The notes beneath the pieces are model-generated. The model saw only the letters and a list, made by a program, of their open reading frames with translations. It ran no database searches and had not been told where the DNA came from. From Bacteroidia bacterium (lineage in GTDB: Bacteria > Bacteroidota > Bacteroidia > Bacteroidales > CAJPTX01), in contig CAJPTC010000001.1 in the NCBI GenBank assembly GCA_905373475.1, positions 62,001 to 126,000 on the forward strand: DNA of 64,000 bases, read 5' to 3'. Positions 1 through 8,613 of this stretch are shown piece by piece (the stretch's first letter is position 1; each line of letters starts with the position of its first letter). The translations under genes were made by a program, and so were the position numbers.

Positions 1-1434
1 GCCACTTACAATGTTGTTAGGACGGTAAATGATGCAGTGGTTCGGAAAGCGCAATGCCATATTGTCTTGGTGCGGGCGAAGCGAAAGCTGAATAGTATTT
101 GCGTATTCAATACTATTCATGATGAGGCTATTCTTGTAAAGGAGAGAACGGCGGGCAGTCTCTTGCTGCTCATTTTTGTACTGATTCTCAGTTCGGAGGT
201 TCTCGGTGTGTGCAAAGTTCAGAATCAGTTCCGAATTCTTTACAGCATTCTGAGCTCTTTGGCGCTGAAGAATGCGAGCGCGATCTCTGAGACGCTGGTA
301 GCTACGAAAGGAAACTAGAAGGAATATGATACCAAACGATATGGTGATGCCTAAGAAAAGGAGCGTATATCGACTACGATTCTGGGAAAATAAGGTATGT
401 AGAGATAACTTCTTCTGTTCAAGAATGGTACTTTTCTTGATCATTTTTTGGTCATAAAGTTTGAAACTCGTGAGCGATATAACGAGATCCAAGCTGTCGC
501 ACAATTGCATGGCGCGCTGCTTATAGTGGTAGGCCTGCTGGTAGTCTTTTTCATCAATTAGGATTTTAGACAACCAGAGTCCAAAACGAGCCTCTAACCA
601 CCGATTTCTTATTTCGTGAGCTACGGCGAGAGCCTCTAGTAGCGCTTCTTTGGCGTGTTGCCAATCGCCCATCTGTGCAAAGATCTCGGCTCGCGTAATG
701 TCGCAGCTACGTACCGAGCCATTTACGTGAATAGGTGGTACATAGAGCATGGCCGAATCGAGATGCGCCGCCGCAAGTGCTTGTAGGCCTGCGCTACGAA
801 GAACCTCGGAATAGTGGAGGTGAAGCATAGAGAACCGTTCGCGTGCATCGAACTCGTGGGCACTTGCCAAAGCGTTCTGAAAATAGTCTATGGCGAGCCG
901 AAATTGTCCCTGTGCTTGGTAGTAGAGTGCGTAAGCCTCTGAGAGGAGCATGTTGCGGTAAGCCGTGTTGGTGTGTACTTCAAGTTTTTGTGCCCATTTT
1001 AAGTCTTCGAGAGCGCGAGCAAAATCGCCGATCTTGATATCTAGTATCACCATTTCATAGCGCAGACGGAAGAGTGTCTCTGCATCGTTCCTTTCGTCGC
1101 TAAGAGTATATGCTTTTTCAAGGAAAGCAAAAGAATAATCGTAGTACTCAATTCCTTCCAGCAAAAGGGCAATATTTGTATAGATGTCTATCAGTTTTAC
1201 AGTGTCAACATCGTCCAATGAAACGAGACGATATTCCTCCCCCCAATCTGTACACATTGCAGAGGTGCGAGCAGTCTCGTGGGAAGTTATAAGTGTATTG
1301 TGAGAAAGAGTATCGGGTGCTACAACATTACGCCTGTCGGGAGTTGGGTACATAGCGTTTGCTCCGAGGTGCACTATCAGAAGGAATAATAGGGTAGTAG
1401 CTAGTGCTAGCGGGGTATGCGTACGAATGTTCAT
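1..1434 (-). CDS. TPR / coiled-coil / SpoIIE-type phosphatase, 3' end cut by window edge
   Basis: The minus strand stays open from an ATG at 1434 to base 1 (478 codons). It starts with a hydrophobic signal-like segment (LALATTLLFLLIV), followed by an alpha-helical region of TPR character, a membrane segment near residues 345-365 (TLLFLGITISFGIIFLLV), a charged coiled coil, and the beginning of a PP2C/SpoIIE domain (NSIEYANTIQ, then YRPNNIVSG at the edge). The same layout and the motif LPRDTVSGDFYW occur in the neighbouring gene at 1443-3632, so the two are tandem paralogues. Only 8 bases separate them, so they are probably co-transcribed. SpoIIE-family enzymes are Mg/Mn-dependent Ser/Thr phosphatases that often act on STAS proteins. 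The catalytic half lies outside the window, so activity cannot be judged. Confidence 0.85.
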   Translation of the reverse strand, partial: MNIRTHTPLALATTLLFLLIVHLGANAMYPTPDRRNVVAPDTLSHNTLITSHETARTSAMCTDWGEEYRLVSLDDVDTVKLIDIYTNIALLLEGIEYYDYSFAFLEKAYTLSDERNDAETLFRLRYEMVILDIKIGDFARALEDLKWAQKLEVHTNTAYRNMLLSEAYALYYQAQGQFRLAIDYFQNALASAHEFDARERFSMLHLHYSEVLRSAGLQALAAAHLDSAMLYVPPIHVNGSVRSCDITRAEIFAQMGDWQHAKEALLEALAVAHEIRNRWLEARFGLWLSKILIDEKDYQQAYHYKQRAMQLCDSLDLVISLTSFKLYDQKMIKKSTILEQKKLSLHTLFSQNRSRYTLLFLGITISFGIIFLLVSFRSYQRLRDRARILQRQRAQNAVKNSELILNFAHTENLRTENQYKNEQQETARRSLLYKNSLIMNSIEYANTIQLSLRPHQDNMALRFPNHCIIYRPNNIVSG

Positions 1435-1442
1435 CCTGCGTT

Positions 1443-3632
1443 TTAGAAATGAATACCTATTACGCAGATGTCATCTGCTTGATCTGCCGATCCCTTATGC
1501 AGATACAATTGCTCGGTGAGAAAATACAGCTGCTCGTCAGCAGGATACTCACTTAAATTGTGCAATGTATCTTGGAACTTCTGATTTCCGAATTTTCGGT
1601 ATTCCTCATTCAGTTGATCTATAAAGCCATCAGAGGTAAGATATACCCACATGCCGGGGGTAAGTGAGAGTGTTACGTCCTCGTAGGGTCTATTGGTAAG
1701 TGTACTGCCTGCACTCATGATACTGCCCCGATAGCGAGTTATCCCCTCACTCGTCCCCACATAGATTGAACTGGATGCCGAAGAAAACACCAATTCGCGT
1801 TGGGCAGGCTGATAACGAACCACCGAGAGATCCATGCTATAGTGCCCAAGGTAAGTGGTAGACTGATAGCCAAGATTCTCGTGTATTTGCTCGTGGAGGG
1901 TGGTTAGCACTTTCGCAGGATCATGAATGTGCCACTCCTTTACAATTTTATTGAGTAGAACGTGTCCAATAAGACTCATCAAAGCACCTGGGACGCCGTG
2001 TCCTGCACAATCTACAAGGGCTAGTAGCTCGTATTCGCCAGCATTCGCATACCAATAGAAATCGCCTGAAACGGTATCGCGCGGCAGATATAGTAAAAAG
2101 GATTCGCCGAAGGCTTTCTCTATTACCTGCATACTCGGGAGTAGAACCTGTTGTATGTTCTTTACAAACAGTATGTTCCGATTTACCTTGTCGGAATTGT
2201 TGTGGAGCATCCCCAAAATATAGTGTAGCAGAGCTGTACTCTGCTCGAGGTCTGCGCGCTGATTATTTAAGACTTTTTCTAGCGAAGACCATTTTTGACT
2301 CAATTGACGCGAATACTCCGATTCTCGTACGAGTTCCTGTCGTGTTTTACGTAGTATACGAGAGTGTACACGGATGTAGCGTTGAAGCAATAGGAATGCG
2401 AAGAAGAAAAAAGCCAGTGTCAAAAAGAACATACGCACATTCTGCTCTTGTTCTCTAAGCTCATTTTCGTGTTGTAGTTTACGGAGTAGTTCCTCATTCT
2501 GCGTGTAAAGATTTACAACCTCCAGTTCTTTCTCGTCGAAGCGCAAGACGTGCAGTAACACGTCTTTGTTTCTCTTAAATTGACTACTGGAATCGAGGAA
2601 GGTCAGAGCCTCCTTGTAGTCGCCGCATTGCGTGGCGAGTTTGGCGCGTCGTAGGAGAAACTCCTCATATATATCACTCGGTCGTTCCCCATCCAAGCAA
2701 CGATAAACTTCACCTACGTAGTAATTCGCCTTCTCATAATCTCCGAGTGCTGTATATATTGCTATTAAGTCCGAGCGATAAGGTGCTAAGGTGTAGGGAT
2801 CTGGTTCGTAGTGGGCATAGTGTTGTATATACGTATTGAGTTGCTCTTTTACGAGCTCTAGGCGTTTCTGATGTGCGTAAATTTTAGCTAAGGAGAGGTG
2901 AATATCGAGTAACACTATCGTGTCATTGTACTTTTTTGCGAGTGGGTAGGCTTTATATAGGTAACTAAGCTCCTGAAGGGTATCTTGTAGAAATTCGGAA
3001 AGTACCGCCATATTACAAAGCAAGCGCTGACGGCAATCGTCTACCGTCTTATCTTGTATGGCGATAGCCAGATCGTAGTATGAGAGTGCATCACTATAGT
3101 CGTCCTGTATAGTGTATATAATTGCGCTATTGTTGAGTATTGCAAATTTGCGACGGAGAGGAATTGGTTGTGTTGGCGACTCCATCCGTAAAGCTTCGCG
3201 GTAGGCTGCCAGGGCTGACATATAATTCTCGGTATCCTGATAGACCATGCCCAGCATGTAATAAGCATCGCAGAGTGAGATTGTATCCTGTACCTCATGT
3301 GCCAATTGTAATGCCATGGTAACCGAACGTAGGGCAGACGGATACTCCCTTTGCGAACGTTTCTCCATCGTCTCCCAAATGTGACATTGTATGAGAAGTA
3401 GAGAGTCGTCATTGCGTATGGCTTCGCTGCTGAGAGAGTCGAGAACTTCTTTAAAACGCGGACGATTTTGGCTCTCCAAATATTCCCGCATCAAATCGGA
3501 ATAGTGTGCTACGTTCGTGCAGCGATGTTCTACTACTCGTTGCCCGTAGCTCTGCGGCACAAGAAAAAAGAGCAGGCATACAAGGATGTATACTGCTTTG
3601 CCCTCTCGCTTTAGCCCCCTTTTCATCTCCAT
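1443..3632 (-). CDS. TPR-containing membrane SpoIIE/PP2C phosphatase
   Basis: The 729-residue protein has an N-terminal signal or anchor (VYILVCLLFFLVPQSYG), TPR-like helical repeats over about residues 40-390, a membrane span near 400-420 (FFLTLAFFFFAFLLLQRYI), a coiled coil, and a SpoIIE phosphatase domain from about 480 to the end. Metal-binding motifs are intact: SGDFYW, ALVDCAGHGVPG and YLTSDGFIDQ. Topology suggests a periplasmic TPR sensor and a cytoplasmic phosphatase. Known relatives dephosphorylate STAS anti-anti-sigma factors or other phosphoproteins; the target here is unknown. A second start two codons downstream (MKRG) is also possible. It lies 116 bases after the outer-membrane protein gene and 8 bases before its own paralogue. 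Confidence 0.88.
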   Translation of the reverse strand: MEMKRGLKREGKAVYILVCLLFFLVPQSYGQRVVEHRCTNVAHYSDLMREYLESQNRPRFKEVLDSLSSEAIRNDDSLLLIQCHIWETMEKRSQREYPSALRSVTMALQLAHEVQDTISLCDAYYMLGMVYQDTENYMSALAAYREALRMESPTQPIPLRRKFAILNNSAIIYTIQDDYSDALSYYDLAIAIQDKTVDDCRQRLLCNMAVLSEFLQDTLQELSYLYKAYPLAKKYNDTIVLLDIHLSLAKIYAHQKRLELVKEQLNTYIQHYAHYEPDPYTLAPYRSDLIAIYTALGDYEKANYYVGEVYRCLDGERPSDIYEEFLLRRAKLATQCGDYKEALTFLDSSSQFKRNKDVLLHVLRFDEKELEVVNLYTQNEELLRKLQHENELREQEQNVRMFFLTLAFFFFAFLLLQRYIRVHSRILRKTRQELVRESEYSRQLSQKWSSLEKVLNNQRADLEQSTALLHYILGMLHNNSDKVNRNILFVKNIQQVLLPSMQVIEKAFGESFLLYLPRDTVSGDFYWYANAGEYELLALVDCAGHGVPGALMSLIGHVLLNKIVKEWHIHDPAKVLTTLHEQIHENLGYQSTTYLGHYSMDLSVVRYQPAQRELVFSSASSSIYVGTSEGITRYRGSIMSAGSTLTNRPYEDVTLSLTPGMWVYLTSDGFIDQLNEEYRKFGNQKFQDTLHNLSEYPADEQLYFLTEQLYLHKGSADQADDICVIGIHF

Positions 3633-3748
3633 AGCACCAAGCGTAAAAATAGCAAATTCTTTTTCTACGGCTTCTGATGGTGCATTCGGAACACGCTATG
3701 CAAGGAGTGTTCAAATTCCTGTTTTGCAGTACTCCCTTTTTTAACTGC

Positions 3749-4825
3749 TTACCACTGCCAAGCAAGGTTGAGGCGTAAACGGAGGTAGAAATCGTAGTCT
3801 ATGCGGCGTAAATCAAGGTCGTAGTAGCCGTTTGCGCCGAATTGAAAGGAGGCTTGCCGTGTGATATCCTCCTGAAAAAACAATTCCCCTTGTAAAATTT
3901 GCCGTTGTGGCTGCACCTTGCCGTCAGACCACTGGCTGTATGAACGGTAAAGTTCTTCGCCGCGCAGACTGATGAAGTGGTTTCCGTAGAAGTAGCTTAC
4001 CACGAATTTCAGTCTGTGGCGTTTCAGCGGAGATGTCCCGAACCATATTTCGGGGCGTAGAGCCCATCCATTGCGTTGTGTGAGCGGAGTAGGTTTGTGT
4101 CCGTCGTGGCTAGCAACGGCAGCGAGCCTTGTACCTATAGCGAGGCGTGAATTTAGCCCGAGGGTGTATTCTAGCACTAAGCCTATATTGGTAGAAGTAA
4201 CCACAGGGAGCTTGGAGGTATCGATCTGCCCGCCGTGGTGACGTGCCAAAAAGAAGGCGTTGTACGCAAAACGATAATGGTAGTTATTGGGAATAGAGTG
4301 GAGTTGTGCGCCAAAGAGGAAGCGTTCTTCGTCGTTTGCGTCCTTCCAAATAAAATGATCCCAGTCAATCCACGTCTGTAAGCGAAACCACCGTGTGTCG
4401 TAACGAATTTGTGCCCCCGCTTCTGGATTGTGTAGCCAAGCATATTGGCAGGAGTAGACAAACTCGGGCAGAGGGTGGGAGATAGGAAGTGTGCCTAACG
4501 CACAATAAAGTCCACTATTGCCAAGGAGGTAACCTCCCAAGGTTAGAATAGGGCGAGAACGGAAGATGCCATCCTTGCCGTGTATAAAGCTGCCAAAATA
4601 GCCCGCCGTGAGCTCGAACTGCTGGTCTGTGGCTAGTGTAGCGCTGGGCTGTACGATAAATCCAGGAAGAGTATAACCTGGTTTTAGTGGGTGACTGAAT
4701 TCGGCATTGTAAAAATATCCTTCAGTATCTAGTTTGAAGCGGAGATGCGTTTCCTCGTCGTCCGATTGCGAGAAAACGAGGTTGCAAATGCCCAGAAGGA
4801 TAAGAAGTGTAAGACCTATTCGCAT
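3749..4825 (-). CDS. Putative outer-membrane beta-barrel protein
   Basis: The 358-residue protein begins with a clear signal peptide (MRIGLTLLILLGICNLVFSQ). The rest alternates polar and aromatic residues in short strands with charged turns, and it ends in an aromatic Trp (LNLAWQW), the usual outer-membrane beta-barrel end signature. No enzymatic motif was recognised. It starts 11 bases after the thioesterase stop, so the two are probably co-transcribed. I cannot assign a substrate; it could be a porin-like or structural barrel. The barrel call rests on composition and the C-terminal residue, not on a family match. Confidence 0.7.
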   Translation of the reverse strand: MRIGLTLLILLGICNLVFSQSDDEETHLRFKLDTEGYFYNAEFSHPLKPGYTLPGFIVQPSATLATDQQFELTAGYFGSFIHGKDGIFRSRPILTLGGYLLGNSGLYCALGTLPISHPLPEFVYSCQYAWLHNPEAGAQIRYDTRWFRLQTWIDWDHFIWKDANDEERFLFGAQLHSIPNNYHYRFAYNAFFLARHHGGQIDTSKLPVVTSTNIGLVLEYTLGLNSRLAIGTRLAAVASHDGHKPTPLTQRNGWALRPEIWFGTSPLKRHRLKFVVSYFYGNHFISLRGEELYRSYSQWSDGKVQPQRQILQGELFFQEDITRQASFQFGANGYYDLDLRRIDYDFYLRLRLNLAWQW

Positions 4826-4836
4826 GGCTCGGTGCG

Positions 4837-5289
4837 CTATTTTTCGTAGTTCGTAATCTGTTCCACCCAGCTTGGTGGTAGGGGTATGGAATGGAGTTCG
4901 CGTGCATGATATCCGACCATGAGAGATTCGGCTATCGAATAAATTTGTGAGCGATCGGGCGCAGCGATAGCTTGTTCCATGATGAACGATTTCTCGCCAA
5001 AGTCGGGCAATACGCGCGTGAAGACTGCGACGCGTGATTCGAGAAAGATGGGTTGGAGAAAATCAATAGACAAATGCGCGATGATAACGATAGCCCCGTC
5101 CCAATTCGGACGTGGAGATAGAAGGTCTTCAAAATAGTGAAGTCGCCCCAGATCAAAGAACTGCTGGTGTACGGAGTTATTTACGTGCCCCAGTCTATCA
5201 AGATCGGAGAAACGGATTTGTAAGGAGTACAGACAACGAAAGGGGGCGAGATATTCTACGGGGTGTTCGCGGGCAAGTTCACGTCGCAT
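4837..5289 (-). CDS. Acyl-CoA thioesterase, 4HBT hotdog family (YbgC/FadM-like)
   Basis: This 150-residue single hotdog domain has the 4HBT signature near the N-terminus: IRFSDLDRLGHVNN followed by an aromatic stretch and a helix. The Asp in FSDLDRLGH is the usual catalytic or binding acidic residue. Family members hydrolyse acyl-CoA thioesters in the cytoplasm; chain specificity cannot be read here. It is the first gene of a minus-strand run (thioesterase, barrel protein, SpoIIE pair). A TAnnTTTG box reading leftward sits just upstream at 5310-5317. It is distinct from the second 4HBT protein at 51270-51698, which belongs to the polyene cluster. Confidence 0.85.
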   Translation of the reverse strand: MRRELAREHPVEYLAPFRCLYSLQIRFSDLDRLGHVNNSVHQQFFDLGRLHYFEDLLSPRPNWDGAIVIIAHLSIDFLQPIFLESRVAVFTRVLPDFGEKSFIMEQAIAAPDRSQIYSIAESLMVGYHARELHSIPLPPSWVEQITNYEK

Positions 5290-5309
5290 AGCACTTCAAT
5301 TAGGAAGTA

Positions 5310-5317
5310 CAAAGTTA
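5310..5317 (-). promoter_or_regulatory. Leftward -7 box TAACTTTG
   Basis: On the minus strand this reads TAACTTTG, matching the Bacteroidota -7 consensus TAnnTTTG. It lies 21 bases upstream of the thioesterase start, so the leader would be very short. It mirrors the rightward box at 5343-5350. Confidence 0.6.
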
Positions 5318-5342
5318 CGCACTGCGCACAATTAGAATAAAC

Positions 5343-5350
5343 TAACTTTG
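5343..5350 (+). promoter_or_regulatory. Rightward -7 box TAACTTTG
   Basis: TAACTTTG matches TAnnTTTG and lies 29 bases upstream of the phosphohexomutase start. The 11-base word TAACTTTGTAC is the exact reverse complement of the leftward promoter word at 5307-5317, so the two divergent genes have identical -7 regions. No clear TTTG -33 element was seen. Confidence 0.65.
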
Positions 5351-5379
5351 TACACGAAAATTAAGAGGGAAAGAGAAAA

Positions 5380-6765
5380 ATGGCACTCATAGCTTCAATT
5401 TCGGGGATTCGGGGTACAATCGGCGGTCGTACGAACGATGGACTCAATCCGTTGAGTATCGCGCGCTTTGCTTGTGCTTATGCTTTTTGGCTGCGTGGAC
5501 GTTGTGGTCTCTCGGAAGTGAAGGTTGTGATTGGACGCGATGCGCGTCTATCGGGCGACATGGTGAACCGTACCGTAGTGGGTGTCCTTCTCGGTTGCGG
5601 AATAGATGTGCTTGACATAGGCTTTGCTACCACACCCACTGTAGAAATGGCGGTATTAGCCAATAAGGCGCATGGCGGCATTGTAATCACAGCAAGCCAC
5701 AATCCGCGCGATTGGAATGCACTGAAACTCCTGAATGAGCGCGGCGAATTCGTATCAAATGCCGATGGGCAGTCTATTCTTAAGACCGCAGAAGCTGCCG
5801 ACTATCTTTTCCCTGTAGTAGAAGAACTTGGCCTCTATAAAGAACTGGAGGGTGCGCTCGAGTACCATGTAGAATCCATTCTTGCACTCCCATACGTAGA
5901 TGTGGAGGCAATACGTGCTGCGCATTTCAGAGTGGCATTAGACCCTGTTAACTCGGTTGGCGCTATTGCAGTGCCCTTCTTGTTGCGCGCCCTTGGCGTA
6001 GATGACATTGTGGGCATCAATATGGAGCCGTCGGGCGAATTTGCGCATAACCCCGAACCGCTCCCTGCGCATCTCGAGGGGCTGAGTGAACTCATTGTAA
6101 AGGAGCATGCGTCTGTTGGTTTTGCCGTTGACCCCGATGTAGATCGTTTAGCCATCGTTTGCGAAGATGGTTCGATGTTTGGCGAGGAGTATACTTTGGT
6201 CTCGGTGGCAGACTATATTCTGACGCAGAAGCCAGGTGCTACGGTTTCTAACCTATCGAGCACTTCCGCACTTCGCGATATTACGGTGTTACGCGGCGGA
6301 AGTCACTATACTTCTGCTGTGGGCGAGGTAAATGTTGTGGCTAAGATGCGCGACGTGCAGGCGGTAATAGGAGGCGAGGGAAACGGAGGCGTTATACTGC
6401 CCGATCTTCACTACGGACGCGACGCTTTAGTAGGCATTGCGCTTTTTCTAACCTATCTTGCTAAGAGTGGCAAGACGTGCACGGAATTGAAAAAGCAGTA
6501 CCCCATGTACTACATGTCGAAGAACAAAATCAGCCTCTCCGCGGCAGTAAACCCAGACTCGGTGCTAGAAAAGGTAAAGCAGCTTTTTGCGAACGAACGA
6601 CTGAATACAGAAGACGGTGTGCGGATAGACATGCGTGGTGGGTGGATACATTTGCGTCGATCGAATACCGAGCCAATCATTCGTGTTTACACCGAAGCTG
6701 GTACGCAGGAACAAGCCGACGAACTGGCAGTGGGGATGGTGAATAAGGTGAACGAAATTCTGTAA
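5380..6765 (+). CDS. glmM: Phosphohexomutase (phosphoglucosamine/phosphomannomutase)
   Basis: The 461-residue enzyme has all four alpha-D-phosphohexomutase signatures: the phosphoserine loop TASHNP (Ser106), the Mg-binding loop DPDVDRLA, the sugar-specificity loop GGEGNGG, and the phosphate-binding loop RRSNTEPIIRVY. It moves phosphate between C1 and C6 of a hexose phosphate. In Bacteroidota this is usually the GlmM-type enzyme that makes glucosamine-1-phosphate for peptidoglycan and LPS. Phosphomannomutase or phosphoglucomutase activity cannot be excluded from motifs, so the symbol is provisional. The gene is monocistronic, with its own promoter box and a hairpin-rich intergenic region after it. 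Confidence 0.9.
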   Translation: MALIASISGIRGTIGGRTNDGLNPLSIARFACAYAFWLRGRCGLSEVKVVIGRDARLSGDMVNRTVVGVLLGCGIDVLDIGFATTPTVEMAVLANKAHGGIVITASHNPRDWNALKLLNERGEFVSNADGQSILKTAEAADYLFPVVEELGLYKELEGALEYHVESILALPYVDVEAIRAAHFRVALDPVNSVGAIAVPFLLRALGVDDIVGINMEPSGEFAHNPEPLPAHLEGLSELIVKEHASVGFAVDPDVDRLAIVCEDGSMFGEEYTLVSVADYILTQKPGATVSNLSSTSALRDITVLRGGSHYTSAVGEVNVVAKMRDVQAVIGGEGNGGVILPDLHYGRDALVGIALFLTYLAKSGKTCTELKKQYPMYYMSKNKISLSAAVNPDSVLEKVKQLFANERLNTEDGVRIDMRGGWIHLRRSNTEPIIRVYTEAGTQEQADELAVGMVNKVNEIL

Positions 6766-6817
6766 GAGGGGAAACGCGTATAGGGAATACGCAAAGATAT
6801 TGAACACCATCTCTGAA

Positions 6818-7100
6818 GGGGCGAAACCTGATTCGCCCGCAAAATGCGCATCGCGCATTTTGTAAATTATCAATAATCCCCAACATGCATTTCTCGTATT
6901 CGCTTTGCGCCGTGAGACGCCGTCCGCGCGAGAACCGACTGTTTTATTTGATTATCAATACATTAATCAAAACATGCGATATGTTGGGTTAATGTTCTTC
7001 GGTACGTTGTACCGAAATGAGCGAATCAGGTTTCGCCCCTACACGTCGGATAACCAATAGATTTTGGGTCTATATGTGGAAAATGCGCGATGCGCATTTT
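6818..7100. repeat. MITE/REP-like hairpin cluster
   Basis: This non-coding stretch contains an exact 19-base inverted repeat (6818-6836 versus 7021-7039), each copy itself able to fold (GGGCGAA/TTCGCCC; GCGAA/TTCGC). Further palindromes are 6841-6861 (AAAATGCGC/GCGCATTTT) with its exact reverse complement at 7080-7100, 6947-6971 (TTTGATTA/TAATCAAA), 6971-6985 (AACAT/ATGTT) and 6998-7016 (TTCGGTAC/GTACCGAA). The long terminal inverted repeat fits a miniature inverted-repeat element or REP-type array. No flanking target duplication was found, so the exact ends are uncertain. Confidence 0.6.
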
Positions 7101-7214
7101 TTGATCATGTCGTTGTAGGGCTAAATTGAATGGGATATCAATGTTGATCTTTTTTACCCCAATGCTCAGCATATTGAGCGAAAGAAAATTTCTTCTGTGT
7201 GTTGTAACTTTTTC

Positions 7215-7222
7215 TAACTTTG
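7215..7222 (+). promoter_or_regulatory. -7 box TAACTTTG upstream of tolC-like gene
   Basis: TAACTTTG is an exact TAnnTTTG match, 29 bases upstream of the ATG at 7252. This spacing matches the mutase promoter and supports 7252 as the true start. Confidence 0.65.
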
Positions 7223-7251
7223 CTTGTCATATAAGGAAAACGGACAAAAGT

Positions 7252-8598
7252 ATGAAATGTAGCCTTGCATTGTTACTGCCCTTTTTTCTCTTCGCGCAGG
7301 TAGCAATGAGTCAGACAGAATCAACAAAATTCTGGACTCTTGAGGAATGTATCGAATATGCACTCGCTAAAAGTTTAGATGTGCAGGGAGGAGTATTGCA
7401 GGAGCGTTCTGCCGAACTCAAACTCGCACAGTCGAAGTGGCAGTATGCCCCCTCTCTCAATGCCAGTGCTGGTTTGGGTTATACCTTCGGACGTGCTATC
7501 GATTTTGGTACGAACTCTGTTTCAAACGACCTCCAGTCAACCAATTTCTCCATACAAGCCTCGCTTTCTCTTTTCGAAGGACTAGGGCACTACCGTACGG
7601 TACAAGCCAATAAGATTTCCCGCGACGTGGAACGTGCAAGCAATGAATCCTTGCGGCAGACTATAGAGCTCAATGTAGTAAGTGCTTATCTCCAAATTCT
7701 CTATCAAAGTGAATTGTTAGAGAGTCAGAAGCATCAACGAGAGCTGACCGAGCAGCAGCTATCCATTGCGCGTGAGCAAGCCAATGTGGGGGTTATTCCC
7801 CAAGGCTCGCTCCTCGATATCGAGGCACAGCTTGCTACAGAGAATCAACGGGTGGTAGAAACTGAAAATGCCATTCAGCTCGCCAACATACAGCTGATGC
7901 AGATTCTAGACCTCCGCGATGAGAACTTTGCTATAGTACGTCCTACGATATCGGCAGATAATTTACCGATGCTCCCGCAGAAGACGCTGCAGGAACTCTA
8001 TGACGAGGCTCGTGCCTATTACGCCCCCTTGCGTGAGGCGGAACTACGCAAACAGTTGGCGGATAAAAACATCCAGATCGCCTATTCCCGCTATTCTCCT
8101 CGTCTTACACTGGGGGCTAGCTACGGAAGCGGTTCTCGACATTTTTTGGAGAGCAAAGGACATCCGACAGAGAGCCCTTTCATGCAACAGATTAAAGACA
8201 ACGCCAGTCAGAATGTAAACCTCAGCCTCTCTATTCCGATTTTCAACAACTTTAGTGAACGAGAAGGGGTTAATCAGGCCAAAATAGGGCTGCTGCAAGC
8301 GCAAATCAACGAACAAAAAACCGAAAATAACCTATTCAAAGCCATACAGCAGGCGTATAGCGATGCCGTAGCGGCGCTTAAACGTTTTCAAGCTGCACAG
8401 CAATCCTACCAATCGTTGGAAGAAGCTTATCGTTGGGCAGCTGAAAAGTATGCCATTGGTGCAACAAGTGCTTACGAATATTCACAGGCAAAGACGAAGT
8501 TTGACCAAGCGGAGGTCTCTCGTTTGCAGTCTATGTATGAATATGTTTTCAAAACAAAAATTTTGAATTTTTACAGAGGGTTGAAGCTGACGCTATAA
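7252..8598 (+). CDS. TolC-family outer-membrane efflux protein
   Basis: The 448-residue protein begins with a signal peptide (MKCSLALLLPFFLFAQVAMSQ) and carries two halves of TolC-type helical repeats. The first half opens with FWTLEECIEYALAKS, the typical OEP start. It has long heptad-rich helices and the usual C-terminal YEYVFKTKILNFYRG. It forms the outer-membrane exit duct of tripartite exporters. The frame extends upstream to 7126, but that extension is not signal-like and would place the start before the promoter. The adaptor gene follows 15 bases downstream, so they form an operon. Confidence 0.9.
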   Translation: MKCSLALLLPFFLFAQVAMSQTESTKFWTLEECIEYALAKSLDVQGGVLQERSAELKLAQSKWQYAPSLNASAGLGYTFGRAIDFGTNSVSNDLQSTNFSIQASLSLFEGLGHYRTVQANKISRDVERASNESLRQTIELNVVSAYLQILYQSELLESQKHQRELTEQQLSIAREQANVGVIPQGSLLDIEAQLATENQRVVETENAIQLANIQLMQILDLRDENFAIVRPTISADNLPMLPQKTLQELYDEARAYYAPLREAELRKQLADKNIQIAYSRYSPRLTLGASYGSGSRHFLESKGHPTESPFMQQIKDNASQNVNLSLSIPIFNNFSEREGVNQAKIGLLQAQINEQKTENNLFKAIQQAYSDAVAALKRFQAAQQSYQSLEEAYRWAAEKYAIGATSAYEYSQAKTKFDQAEVSRLQSMYEYVFKTKILNFYRGLKLTL

Positions 8599-8613
8599 AA
8601 CTGGGGTACGGGA

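Larger units (their letters stand above)
6766..7251 (+). other. Intergenic region holding a chain of hairpins; no gene
   Basis: No convincing gene lies here. A longer frame starting at 7126 runs into the TolC gene, but its first 42 residues do not look like a signal peptide. A 6-base hairpin (GCGTAT/ATACGC, 6776-6792) follows the mutase stop without a T-run. The repeat at 6818-7100 is described separately. The TolC promoter box is at 7215-7222. Confidence 0.6.

Noticed and set aside
37..318. 93-codon plus-strand frame at the left edge
   Set aside because: It lies opposite the long open minus-strand TPR/SpoIIE gene, whose sequence matches its paralogue; no protein-like features on the plus strand.
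7126..7251. Longer N-terminus for the TolC-family protein
   Set aside because: The extra 42 residues precede a good signal peptide and would begin upstream of the TAACTTTG promoter box at 7215-7222.
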